Shown here: one piece after another, positions 24,831-35,200 of the stretch
Layout: every line of letters starts with the position of its first letter
How positions within the stretch are numbered: the stretch's first letter is position 1
NCBI GenBank assembly: GCA_017694845.1
Contig: JADIMI010000056.1
Coordinates: forward strand, 1-54,031
DNA: 54,031 nt
Source of the DNA: Candidatus Cryptobacteroides intestinavium
GTDB lineage: Bacteria; Bacteroidota; Bacteroidia; Bacteroidales; UBA932
Reading direction: 5' to 3'
The notes under the pieces: generated by a model
What the model was told of the DNA's origin: nothing
What the model saw: only the letters and a program-made list of their open reading frames with translations
The model's database searches: none
Program-made: the position numbers and the translations under genes

Positions 24831-26636
24831 ATGAAAAGAATCATCATTATAATGGCCGGAGCCGCCTTGCTGCTTCCGGCCTGTCAGGAGCACGAACCGG
24901 AGACTGGCCTTGTAATGCCTGCTCCGGAAAATGTCAGATGTACCGCCAATGCAGGAAATTCCCTGACTTTCGTATGGGATGGGACAGCTGATGCCGAGCA
25001 GTACACCGCAAGGCTTGTGACGACAGAGGATGACAAGACGGTCGAAGTCAAATACGTGACGGAGACGACTGCCGTCTTCAATGAACTGGAGGCAGGTGTG
25101 TCCTATACCTGTAAAGTGAGGGCTGTCGCCGGAAAGGAATATTCGGAGTTCGTGTCATCGGAGCCTGTGACGGCTGAAGGCGGGGAGTCTGAGGACCCTG
25201 ATCCGGATCCGGTAGAAGGGGCGTACGAGGCGATGATGATCCCTGCCGCCGAGGATGAGCACAAGGAAGTGCTCGCGTTCCCGGGAGCCGAAGGCGGTGG
25301 AATGTATGTGACGGGAGGCCGTGGAGGCAGGATAATACATGTGACCACACTTGATGACAGCGGAGAGGGCTCTCTCCGTGCCGCCCTGAATGAAAGCGGC
25401 CCGAGGGTCATTGTCTTTGACGTGGCCGGGATAATCCGCCTTGAAAGCAGGCTGAACATTACAGAAGGGGATGTCACCATAGCTGGCCAGACCGCCCCCG
25501 GAACCGGTATATGCATAGCGGACAATACTGTCGAGGTAAGTGCCGACAATGTGATAATAAGGTTTGTGAGATTCCGTCTCGGTGACCGGGGAAACGGTCT
25601 TGATGACGGCTCCGATGCAATCTGGGGGAGATATCATTCGGATATAATCCTTGACCATTGTTCTATGTCCTGGTCGATAGATGAGTGCGCATCTTTCTAT
25701 GCAAACCGCAATTTCACGATGCAGTGGTGCATCATCTCGGAGGCGCTGCGCAACACGACGGTACATTCCAAGGGGGCGCACGGATACGGAGGACTCTGGG
25801 GCGGACGCAATGCATCCTTCCATCACAACCTTCTGGCCCACAATGACAGCCGCAACGCCCGTATTGACCATCCGGGAATCTATGACAACAAAGTCGCGAC
25901 CCACAGGGGCAACGTGGATTTCAGGAACAATGTCATCTACAACTGGGGCAATGAAGTCACTTACGGTGGTGAGGACGGTCATTTCAATATAGTCGGCAAT
26001 TATTACAAGGCCGGTCCCGCATCCGTATCCAGACGCTATTATGTCCATGCATACAGGGAGAGCAACGGGGAGGCCTATGCCTATCCTGAACTGTATCTTG
26101 AAGACAATTTTAACAGCCTGGGTGTCACCGGCACCGGTGTCGTATACAAGAACGGCGGCTCCACGGAGCTGGAGACCGTGCCGTTCCCCATCCGTTACAA
26201 TGACAGCAGGAGCTGCTATACCACGACCCATTCCGCACAGAATGCCTTTACTTCGGTGACGGAGTATGCAGGGGCATCTCTTGTGAGGGATGCAGTGGAC
26301 GTAAGGGTGACAGACAATGCCGTCAACGGTGACTATTACCGCGATGGAAGCAACGGCAGCACAAAAGGAATGATCGATTCGCAGGAGGATGTAGGCGGAT
26401 GGCCTGAATATTCAGCCTCCGAGGAGAACGAGGCCAATGACAAGGCTGATTCTGACAATGACGGAATCCCTGACTGGTTCGAGGCGCAGTTCGGAACTGA
26501 TGGCGGTCTCGATCCGGATGGAAAGACGATCGACATATACGGACGCTACACTGATTTCGAGATGTATCTCCATTATCTGGTAAGGGACGTCGTGGCCGGC
26601 CAGGCTGAAGGCGGTTCCTATACAGCGCTTGAATGA
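24831..26636 (+). CDS. PL1 pectate lyase lipoprotein with N-terminal fibronectin III domain
   Basis: It has 601 residues, starting at MKRIIIIMAGAALLLPAC; the open frame 16 codons upstream reads repeat DNA. The lipobox Cys18 predicts a surface or outer-membrane lipoprotein. A fibronectin III domain (about 25-115) precedes the lyase, which opens AFPGAEGGGMYVTGGRGG. The lyase shares motif order with the PL1 part of the preceding fusion: GQTAPGTGICI, IILDHCSMSWSIDE, GGLWGGRNASFHHNLLAHND, NARIDHPGI, NVIYNWGNEVTYGGE. The C-terminus has a calcium-loop-like DSDNDGIPDWFEAQFGTD followed by a short tail. The similarity suggests the two PL1 domains arose by duplication. Confidence 0.9.
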   Translation: MKRIIIIMAGAALLLPACQEHEPETGLVMPAPENVRCTANAGNSLTFVWDGTADAEQYTARLVTTEDDKTVEVKYVTETTAVFNELEAGVSYTCKVRAVAGKEYSEFVSSEPVTAEGGESEDPDPDPVEGAYEAMMIPAAEDEHKEVLAFPGAEGGGMYVTGGRGGRIIHVTTLDDSGEGSLRAALNESGPRVIVFDVAGIIRLESRLNITEGDVTIAGQTAPGTGICIADNTVEVSADNVIIRFVRFRLGDRGNGLDDGSDAIWGRYHSDIILDHCSMSWSIDECASFYANRNFTMQWCIISEALRNTTVHSKGAHGYGGLWGGRNASFHHNLLAHNDSRNARIDHPGIYDNKVATHRGNVDFRNNVIYNWGNEVTYGGEDGHFNIVGNYYKAGPASVSRRYYVHAYRESNGEAYAYPELYLEDNFNSLGVTGTGVVYKNGGSTELETVPFPIRYNDSRSCYTTTHSAQNAFTSVTEYAGASLVRDAVDVRVTDNAVNGDYYRDGSNGSTKGMIDSQEDVGGWPEYSASEENEANDKADSDNDGIPDWFEAQFGTDGGLDPDGKTIDIYGRYTDFEMYLHYLVRDVVAGQAEGGSYTALE

Positions 26637-26662
26637 CCTGTCCCGGCATTTCCGGGTCAATG

Positions 26663-26847
26663 AATCCCCGCACGCGGCCAGCCCGGTGTCTTTCCGGACA
26701 CGGTGGATATGGCTTCTGCGGGGATAAATTGTGATGCTTTGACTGATTGTTAAAAAATACAAGTATTGCGACAATTTTTGACAGATTGCTATGATGCAAT
26801 GTCCTAATTTCGCAAATACATAATTGTCTGAAGCCGTTTCCGGCTTC
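26663..26847 (+). other. Structured leader region before susC
   Basis: The 277-bp gap before SusC contains ATCCCCGC...GCGGGGAT arms (about 26667 and 26718) enclosing a smaller hairpin. It also has a perfect 7-bp hairpin GAAGCCG-TTTC-CGGCTTC at 26830-26847. TAATTTCG at 26805-26812 is one base off the TAnnTTTG -7 consensus and would place the small hairpin in the 5' untranslated region. Confidence 0.35.
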
Positions 26848-26913
26848 CGTAGAGTAAGGCGTACTGACAGTTATAATTGATAACAACTAATATTTTAACC
26901 AAAAAGATCTTAT

Positions 26914-29900
26914 ATGAAAAATCTGATGTACAGGATTTCTCTCTTGATCTTGGGGTTCCTTGCTGCAATGTCGTTTGCGGATGCCCAGCAGATCAAGGGT
27001 GTCGTCACAGATGCGAACGGAGATCCTCTCGTGGGAGTCTCGGTATTTGTAGATGGCACTACATTGGGAGTTTCGACGGATGTGGATGGAGCATACATTA
27101 TCGACATCCCGGATGCCAGAGGCAAGACTCTCGTATTTTCGTGTATCGGTATGGCCACAAAGGAGATTCTTATAGGCCAGAATACTACAGTCAACATTAC
27201 ACTTGAGGAGGACACAAATTTCCTTGACGAGACGGTGGTGATCGGTTATGCCACAGTGAAACGCCGTGATCTCCTCGGCTCGGTGACATCTGTCGGCTCA
27301 GATGCGATCGCCGCCGTCCCTGTGACTACGGTCAGCGAGGCTCTCGCAGGAAAGATGGCGGGAGTCCAGGTGACGACCACGGAAGGCGACCCGGATGCCG
27401 AGATAAAGATACGTGTCCGTGGTACCGGTTCCATCACCCAGGACAGCTCTCCGCTCTATATCGTGGACGGGTTCCCTGTGGAGAGCATATCCGATATCGC
27501 GGCTTCCGATATCCAGTCGATCGATGTGCTCAAGGATGCATTCTCGACAGCGATCTACGGATCCCGCGGTGCCAACGGAGTGGTGCTCGTGACAACGAAG
27601 TCTGGGGCGGCAGGCAAGCTTTCCGTGAGCTATGATGCATACTACGGTATGAAGAAGATAGCCAACAAGGATGCCATACAGCCTATGGATCCGTATGAGT
27701 TCGTCAGGTCACAGTACGAGCTGGCCTCGTTGAGGGATGTGGTTGACGAGAACTACACGGCCATCTTCGGCCCGTTCTCCGATATGGATCTGTATGAGGA
27801 TGTACAGGGCAACGACTGGATCAACCAGGTGTTCGGCCGCACCGGCGAGACTTTCAGCCACAACCTCACGGTCTCCGGACGTTCCGACAAGGTCACCTGG
27901 ACAGCCAGCTATGCGCACATCAATGACAAGGCCATAATGCTCGGGTCGGACTACCACAGGGACAACCTCCGCTTCAAGACCCGTTATAAACCGATCAGGC
28001 AGCTTACATTCGACCTCAATGTACGTTATTCTTATACGAAGATAATGGGGTCGGGCTCCAATTCGATGAATGACAGCGGTACCACTACTGGCAACGGCCG
28101 TCTGAAGCACGCAGTGCAGTATGCCCCGATCCCTCTGGATGTGACGGCGACAGGTGCCGATATGGAAGAGGACTACGGAGACAATGCACCTCCTGTACAG
28201 TCCGTATGGGACAATGACAATATGAGGGTACGCCAGAGCTGGAACACCAACGCGGCTGTCACCTGGCATATCATCGACAACCTCGACCTCAAGGTAGAAG
28301 GCGGTCTCGAGACCTACAGCCAGGTCAACAACAGGTTCTACGGCCTGACAACATATTATGTGGCCAACAGTGTCAGCGAAGGGTATAATGACCAGCCTGC
28401 TGTCATCTATACTGATCTCGACAGGAAGAGGATACGTAACACCAACACCCTGAACTACAATTTCGAGGATGTTATCAGGGATGACCGTCACAAGCTAGAC
28501 CTGCTTCTCGGCCAGGAACTTATCATCACCAGGGAGAACCAGCTCACATCAAATGTAGATGGATTCCCGGTATCGTTCAACTCCCGGCAGGCGTGGAGCA
28601 TGATGACTCTCGGCCACGCGGCGACCGTCACCAACAGATACTATCCGGATGACCGTCTCCTCTCTTTCTTCGGACGTGTCAACTATGATTTCGACAGCAG
28701 GTATTCAGTGGCGGCCACTCTCCGTGCCGATGGCTCTTCGAAGTTCGCCAAGGGACATCAGTGGGGTATCTTCCCGTCAGCCGCGGCATCCTGGACCATA
28801 TCCAACGAACAGTGGATGAAGGGGGCAGCCTCCTGGCTCGACAACCTCAAGCTCCGCTACAGCTTCGGTACGGCGGGTAACAACAACATTCCGCAGAATG
28901 TGACTTCCCTGATGTATGAACCGTACAGCACGGGTGACCGCCTCTCCAACGGTACTGTCATTTTCCGCCCTGTCACTGATGGAGGTGACACCATTATGGC
29001 AAACGAGGACCTCACATGGGAGACGACGCTATCACATAACATAGGTATCGACTTCTCTTTCTTCCGCAGCAGGATCAACGGTTCTGTCGAACTCTACCAC
29101 AACACGACCAGAGACCTTCTGATCCAGTTCCCTACAGCCGGGTCCGGATATGCTTACCAGTACAGGAATATGGGTTCCGTACTCAACCGCGGAGCGGAAC
29201 TCTCTCTGAATCTCGTCCTCGTGGAGAAGAAGAATTTCGGACTTACATTCAGCGGAAATATCAGCTTCAACCAGAACAGGGTGCTCAGTCTTGGAGATGT
29301 GCCGAACATCACGTCGGCTTCAAGATGGTCATCGACCGGAGTCGGTTCCGACTATATAGTCGAGGTGGGACAGCCTCTCGGGAATATGTACGGTTTCCAG
29401 GTCGAGGGAATGTACACCCTGGATGATTTCACATACGATCCTGCGACACAGACCTGGGATCCGGTCGAGGGCGTGGCAGATGCATCGGGCCGTCTCGGGA
29501 CAGAAGGATTCCGTCCGGGAGGAATGAAGATCAAGGATATCGACAACAGCGGAACTATCGATGACAAGGACAAGACCGTCATTGGCAACGCGCTTCCGAT
29601 CGGTACAGGCGGATTCAGCCTTTCTGGAAATCTCTACGGTATCGACTTCTCCGCCAATTTCAACTATGTGTTCGGCAATGATATCTACAATGCCAACAAG
29701 GTGGAATTCACTTCGACCGCATCATACTACAGAAGGAATCTTCTCGATATGATGGATACGGACAAGAGGTGGACAAATATCGACTGGTCTACGGGAGAGC
29801 TTGTCACGGATGCATCACGTCTTGCAGAGATGAACGAGGGCGTCACTATGTGGGCTCCGTTCACCCAGCAGAGGACATTCTCTGACTGGGCCGTGGAGGA

Positions 29901-30147
29901 TGGCTCGTTCCTCCGTCTGCAGTCTGCGACCATAGGCTACACCCTTCCTCAGAAGCTCACCCTCAAGGCGAAGATACAGAGGCTCCGTTTCTATGTGACA
30001 GGGACCAACCTCTTCTGCCTGACAAAGTATTCAGGATATGATCCGGAAGTCGATACACGCCGTGCAACCCCTCTTACACCGGGAGTCGACTATTCGGCCT
30101 ACCCTAAGAGCATCGGTTTTGTGGTAGGGGCTAACATTACATTCTGA
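26914..30147 (+). CDS. SusC/RagA-family TonB-linked outer-membrane transporter (pectin locus)
   Basis: Imports oligosaccharides through the outer membrane with its SusD partner. It has 1077 residues. A signal peptide ending SFADAQQ is followed by a carboxypeptidase-like regulatory domain (IKGVVTDANGDPLVGVSVFVDG), the plug (GKMAGVQVTTTEGDPDAEIKIRVRG; SPLYIVDGFPVESI; YGSRGANGVVLVTTKSG) and a 22-strand-type barrel ending VGANITF. susD begins 38 bp later. Position within the PUL points to galacturonan oligosaccharides as cargo, by inference only. Confidence 0.95.
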   Translation: MKNLMYRISLLILGFLAAMSFADAQQIKGVVTDANGDPLVGVSVFVDGTTLGVSTDVDGAYIIDIPDARGKTLVFSCIGMATKEILIGQNTTVNITLEEDTNFLDETVVIGYATVKRRDLLGSVTSVGSDAIAAVPVTTVSEALAGKMAGVQVTTTEGDPDAEIKIRVRGTGSITQDSSPLYIVDGFPVESISDIAASDIQSIDVLKDAFSTAIYGSRGANGVVLVTTKSGAAGKLSVSYDAYYGMKKIANKDAIQPMDPYEFVRSQYELASLRDVVDENYTAIFGPFSDMDLYEDVQGNDWINQVFGRTGETFSHNLTVSGRSDKVTWTASYAHINDKAIMLGSDYHRDNLRFKTRYKPIRQLTFDLNVRYSYTKIMGSGSNSMNDSGTTTGNGRLKHAVQYAPIPLDVTATGADMEEDYGDNAPPVQSVWDNDNMRVRQSWNTNAAVTWHIIDNLDLKVEGGLETYSQVNNRFYGLTTYYVANSVSEGYNDQPAVIYTDLDRKRIRNTNTLNYNFEDVIRDDRHKLDLLLGQELIITRENQLTSNVDGFPVSFNSRQAWSMMTLGHAATVTNRYYPDDRLLSFFGRVNYDFDSRYSVAATLRADGSSKFAKGHQWGIFPSAAASWTISNEQWMKGAASWLDNLKLRYSFGTAGNNNIPQNVTSLMYEPYSTGDRLSNGTVIFRPVTDGGDTIMANEDLTWETTLSHNIGIDFSFFRSRINGSVELYHNTTRDLLIQFPTAGSGYAYQYRNMGSVLNRGAELSLNLVLVEKKNFGLTFSGNISFNQNRVLSLGDVPNITSASRWSSTGVGSDYIVEVGQPLGNMYGFQVEGMYTLDDFTYDPATQTWDPVEGVADASGRLGTEGFRPGGMKIKDIDNSGTIDDKDKTVIGNALPIGTGGFSLSGNLYGIDFSANFNYVFGNDIYNANKVEFTSTASYYRRNLLDMMDTDKRWTNIDWSTGELVTDASRLAEMNEGVTMWAPFTQQRTFSDWAVEDGSFLRLQSATIGYTLPQKLTLKAKIQRLRFYVTGTNLFCLTKYSGYDPEVDTRRATPLTPGVDYSAYPKSIGFVVGANITF

Positions 30148-30185
30148 CAGACCGGGAAATGAACATCATAAACGATTCCGACATT

Positions 30186-32123
30186 ATGAAATTTATACGC
30201 AATATATTCTTGGGTGCAGGAATGCTGGCGGCGCTCGGCCTGACTTCCTGCGAGGACGGGCTTTCCACAAGTTCAGAATCCATCCTCAACGAGGAACAGG
30301 TCTATTCTGACTACAGCCTTGCCGAGATGGGAGTCCTCTCGATCTATGAGATACTTACCGTGCAGTACAGCCACAGGGACCGTTATCTGCCCTGGTACGG
30401 GTTCAATACCGATATAGAGTGCTACAACAGCACCACTTATCAGGAGAGGACCACAGGTATCGCGCAGTATGACTTCACTACTACCAATACCCAGATGGAC
30501 AATACCAACGGCAATCCGTACAACAACCTCGTCATAGGTATCGAACGTGCGAACCTCGCCATACGTGGGCTTGAGACGTACGCAGACCTGACAGATCCTG
30601 ATATGAGGTATCTCCGTGCCGAGGCGATCACCGCCAGGGCTTTCCTCTACACTGAACTGATGAAGGCATACGGGGAAGTCCCTGCCAGGTTCGAGCCGAT
30701 CGACAGTGAAACCATGTATGTCAACAAGTCGGACAGGGATGTGATCTACAAGAGACTTCTGTCTGATCTCGAAAGTGTGTTCGAGGATCTCCCTTGGCCG
30801 GGGCAGTCTGCCGCGACAATGACAGTCGACAGAGTAAGCAGGGCATTTGCCGAAGGACTTTATGCCCGTCTGTGCCTGATGGCATCCGGCTGGGCGCACA
30901 GACCTGATGAAGGTCAGGCGGGGACCGGCAACGGAGGAAGCAACAGACTTACCGACGATCCGGAACTCCAGAAATCCGTTCTGTATCCGAAGGCTCTTGC
31001 AGCACTGAAGGATGTCATCCAGAATTCAGGTCTCTATCTGTACCCGAGCTACGAGCAGCTCTGGAGAGACTTCAACAATTTCGACCTCGAGGCAGGCAAG
31101 GAAGTTATCTTCGTTATACCTTTCGGCAACAACAGAGGTCGCTGGAACTATACGTTCGCTGTCCCTGCCACTGCAAATACTGCAGGCAACCTCACTGCCA
31201 ACGACAGGGGAGGCACTGTCGGAGTGGTGCCGACGCTTTACTACAAGTATGGAGACCACGACACCCGCAGGGATGTCAGCTGTGTCAACTATGAATGGCA
31301 GAAAGACGTGAACGGCAACGATGTCCAGGTGCCGGCAGGTCTGATGAACTGGTATTTCGGAAAATACAGGTATGACTGGATGGTTGACCATCCGTTCACC
31401 AACACTAACGATGACGGAGCCAAGCCTGTATATATGAGGTATTCGGATATACTGCTGATGGCCGCCGAGATCGCCAACGATTCCGAAGGCGGAGCGAGAA
31501 GCGAGGCGGATGCAAAGGAATGGCTGCTCGAGGTGCGCAAGAGAGCCTATGCCGGCAACGAGTCTGAAGCCGAAGCATATGTGAACGGACTTTCCGGAGA
31601 AAACGATATCTTCGATGCCATAGTGGATGAGAGGGCGTTCGAGTTCGTGGGTGAATTCCTTCGCAAGAACGACCTTATCCGCTGGAACCTTCTCGGAGAG
31701 AAACTCGAGGAGGCGAGACAGGAGACCATAGCCTTCTGGCCTGGCGGGACTGATACCGAAGGAGAGGTCGAGGACTATGACTGGACTGTGACAGGAATGG
31801 GACCGGGACTCTGGTACAGATATATAGATGACAACGGCACGATCGAAATGTACGGAAACCACCCGGGAGAGCTCGTCACCCGCGATGCCGCTCCTGTGGG
31901 TCTCGGTACAGGCTGGATATGCTATACCGATTCACAGGGAGATCCTGCCAGCTATTTCAGCGGATCCGGCATCAATGCCAGGGCCAATTCCCTCTGGCAC
32001 GTGGACAGGTTCGGAGAGAACATAGACGACAACCCGGAGTTTACAAAGCATACCTACTGGCCGATCCCTCAAGGCACTATTGACCAGCAGAACGGAGCAC
32101 TCGTAAATGACTATGACTATTGA
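30186..32123 (+). CDS. SusD/RagB-family surface glycan-binding lipoprotein (pectin locus)
   Basis: Lid lipoprotein of the SusCD transporter, 645 residues. I start at MKFIRNIFLGAGMLAALG, with lipobox LTSC (Cys22); an ATG nine codons upstream is less likely. SusD features are visible: RYLRAEAITARAFLYTELMKAYGEVP, VSRAFAEGLYARLCLMASGW, and the C-terminal RYSDILLMAAEIAND and FEFVGEFLRKNDLIRWNLLGEKLEEA segments. It follows SusC directly. A 131-bp gap filled by a repeat array separates it from the next gene. Confidence 0.94.
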   Translation: MKFIRNIFLGAGMLAALGLTSCEDGLSTSSESILNEEQVYSDYSLAEMGVLSIYEILTVQYSHRDRYLPWYGFNTDIECYNSTTYQERTTGIAQYDFTTTNTQMDNTNGNPYNNLVIGIERANLAIRGLETYADLTDPDMRYLRAEAITARAFLYTELMKAYGEVPARFEPIDSETMYVNKSDRDVIYKRLLSDLESVFEDLPWPGQSAATMTVDRVSRAFAEGLYARLCLMASGWAHRPDEGQAGTGNGGSNRLTDDPELQKSVLYPKALAALKDVIQNSGLYLYPSYEQLWRDFNNFDLEAGKEVIFVIPFGNNRGRWNYTFAVPATANTAGNLTANDRGGTVGVVPTLYYKYGDHDTRRDVSCVNYEWQKDVNGNDVQVPAGLMNWYFGKYRYDWMVDHPFTNTNDDGAKPVYMRYSDILLMAAEIANDSEGGARSEADAKEWLLEVRKRAYAGNESEAEAYVNGLSGENDIFDAIVDERAFEFVGEFLRKNDLIRWNLLGEKLEEARQETIAFWPGGTDTEGEVEDYDWTVTGMGPGLWYRYIDDNGTIEMYGNHPGELVTRDAAPVGLGTGWICYTDSQGDPASYFSGSGINARANSLWHVDRFGENIDDNPEFTKHTYWPIPQGTIDQQNGALVNDYDY

Positions 32124-32130
32124 TCCGGCC

Positions 32131-32230
32131 TGTCACCGATGTCATCCAGAACGTCACCGATGTCATTCCGAAGGACGCCAATGTCATTCTGAAGGACGCC
32201 AATGTCATTCTGAACGAAGTGAAGAATCTG
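32131..32230 (+). repeat. TGTCATTCTGA array, 21-bp period
   Basis: TGTCATYC units start at 32140, 32161, 32182 and 32203 (21-bp period, in frame) and the array ends GAAGAATCTG at 32230. The next ATG is 25 bp downstream. The array is open in the frame of the following gene and could be mistaken for an N-terminal extension with VILKDAN repeats. Confidence 0.85.
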
Positions 32231-32254
32231 ATACACAATAAAATACATAACACA

Positions 32255-35200
32255 ATGAAAAACATACTGACAACAATACTTTCTTCCATCTCCGTCCTGG
32301 TGCCTGTCGCATTTTTCTCAGGCTGCGCCCAGATTCCGGAGATCGAGACAGAACTCGCGCTTGACAGGTGCCTTACACCGACCAACCTGTCGAGGACTGT
32401 CTATGGAGAGGAGGTGCAGTTCTCGTGGAGCACATCCAAAGGCTCGACGGAATATGTGCTTGAAGTCTATTCCGATCAGTCGGATCCGGACAATTCCAAT
32501 GTAAAGACCGAGACAGTGACAGCGGAGGAGATTCCGTTCACTGTCACCGGACTGGAGCCGGATATGACCCTCTATGCCCGTGTAAGAGGAGTCAGCGAGA
32601 CAATCGGCGATTCCAACTGGGCTGAGTTCTCACCGGTCGAGACTTATGCCATCCGTCCGAATGTCTCTGACCTGAAAGTCGGGACAAGGACATCCGCTTC
32701 CGTCCAGCTCACGTGGTCCACGGCAGGGGAAGACGGAGACGACTATGATGTCAACACTATCCGTTACGCCCTGGCTTCAGATCCCGAGCCGGATGTGAAC
32801 TATATACCTGTAGAAGTGTCAGAAGAAGAGGCTCGGTCCGGAAGCAAGACCATAGAAGGTCTTGACCCTTCCGTAAAGTATGTCTTCTTCATCCATTTCG
32901 GCAACACTCCTCGCGGATCGATCTCCGCCTACACTCTTCCTGATACGGAGAATGCGACACGGGTGGAGAATTCGGAGGCTCTTGTGACCGCACTCAATGA
33001 CCACGCGTCAGAGATACTCATAGCGTATTCCGACACTCCATACGATTTCGGCTATTCTGTCTCTGAAGGGGATGTCACTATGTTTTCCCTTGAAGACATC
33101 GATTATCCGGTGGTCATATACGGAGAGGAGAAATCCGGGGAGCCGGGAGTCTTCCCTACGGTATACGGCAACCTTTCCATTGTCGAGGGCTGTACTTCGA
33201 TAGTGCTGGAGAACATTGCCTTCGATGGAGAGAACTACAGTACGGAACATCTTCTCAGCTTCAAGGCAGGGATAACTACCAGTCTTTCAGAGGTGACTGT
33301 CAGAAACTGTACTTTCAACGGATTCAAGAGGGGTATAGCGTACGCCGGCAGCAACCCGGTCAGCATCGACAGTTTCACGATAGATGACATAGTGATGTCG
33401 AACACCAGCGGTGATGGCGGTGAAATGATGGGATTCAGGGCTTCCGAAGGAGCGTTCGGAACCATTTCCATAACCAACTCCACATTCACCGGAGGCGGCC
33501 GCGAATTTATGCGTATCAACGATGCAGACGGGACCATAACTCTCGGAACGCTGATAATCACGAACAATACATTCAACAGTATCTGCACTTTCGGCGGAGC
33601 GGGCATCTTCTACTGCTGTCCTCAGCCATCTACATTCAATTTCAGCAACAACATTGTCCTGAATATGGCGGACGCTTCGTTCAATTCAGGCTCTTCTGTA
33701 TGGGGAAGAGGAGGACATACCCCTTCTCCTACAGTGATCGCGGAAAATTTCTTCTATAACATAGGAGGAAACTTCTGGGATGAAGATGTGTTTACCGAGG
33801 CTATAGCTACATCCAACGGAGGCGCACTCCTTGACGAGGACCCTTGTGCAGAGAGTGTGACAGGCAACTTCCACGTAATGAACGATGATGTGCTTGCGGC
33901 AGGGTCAGGCGACCCGCGCTGGATTGTCGAGGGCTATGTGAAGCCGGAAGAGGACCTGACAATGGAAGTCATCGATCCTGTATACACATGGGATTTCACT
34001 GACGGGAATTCATTCTACAACACGGCTGACAAGAATATGGTCCGCGGCGGCATCAGATTCTATGTGACATCGAATCCTGTGGAATTCGACACCGATAACG
34101 GACGGCTGTATTTCACGGCTGCAGGGCAGATGGGTGCATCCGAACCGACCGACTGTGCCATAGGGTTCAAGGTCAACAGACCGGGTTCTGTTGTGATATC
34201 CACTTCCCCTTCAAGCGCATACCCTGAGGCTCACGCCACCATATCCCTTGATGGGAAGCATGTAGGGGCTGTGCCTGTGGATGCGTCTGAATTCCAGATC
34301 TCTCTTGCAGACATAGTCGAAGGCGAGGAGCATACGGTCTACATCTATGGCTGCGACCCGTTCTATATCACCTATCTCCAGTGGTCCGACTATATCGGGG
34401 GCGGGGACTCGCAGCTTCCTTCACCGGAGCCTGTAATCTCTGCAGCATCGGCCCCTGTCACTTCATCCGACCCTGTCACCATTTCGTGGGAGGCAGTGCC
34501 GAATGCCGGTTCTTACGACATAATGAACGGCACCGAGCTGTTCGCGACTGTCACCGAACCTTCATACGAGATCATTCCTTCGGCTGTCGGTGCCGGTATG
34601 TACAGTTTCACTGTCATAGCGAAGCCTGCAGCGGATGATACCATCCGCGAGCAGTCCGAGCCATCGGAGCCGGTCGCCTTCGAGATCACGGAAGTCCTCA
34701 CTGCCGTTTCGGCATACACTCCGACCACCTGGGGAGCGGCTGATTTCGAATACCTCTTCAACACCAAGGCAGCGGGCAGCAAGGATACCGAGGTCACAGG
34801 CGACTTCATATACAACAATCTCCAGTATCTCAACGGCAGCGGGAAGTGCAAATTCGGAGAGGATACCAATGCCTCCGGAGTAAAGGCGTACCGCTACCAG
34901 TTCGGCGGCAAAGGAAGCACTGTCAAGAACTGCCTGCAGTTTATTGCAAGCGGCAACGGTACCCTTACCATCGAGGCTGCCTCTTCCGGAAACAGTGACA
35001 GGTATGTCGGAGTGTCTGTGGGCGAGAACCTTATTGTCGGCGAGACCGAGCTTGTGGTACCGGCTTCAAAGGAGGCCCGGATATTCAATGTGACCGTGAC
35101 TGCCGCTGCAGGAGATGTCATCTCCATCTACAGTCTCGAAAGCGGAATCAATGTCTTCTCCATCACCTGGACTCCGGAAGAGCAGAGCGGTTCCGGAATC

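Noticed and set aside
32120..32254. N-terminal extension of the DUF4957-type protein with VILKDAN repeats
   Set aside because: It is the repeat array read in frame; the lipoprotein signal begins at 32255. Similar extensions before the HTCS (17800) and PL1 (24783) genes were rejected likewise.
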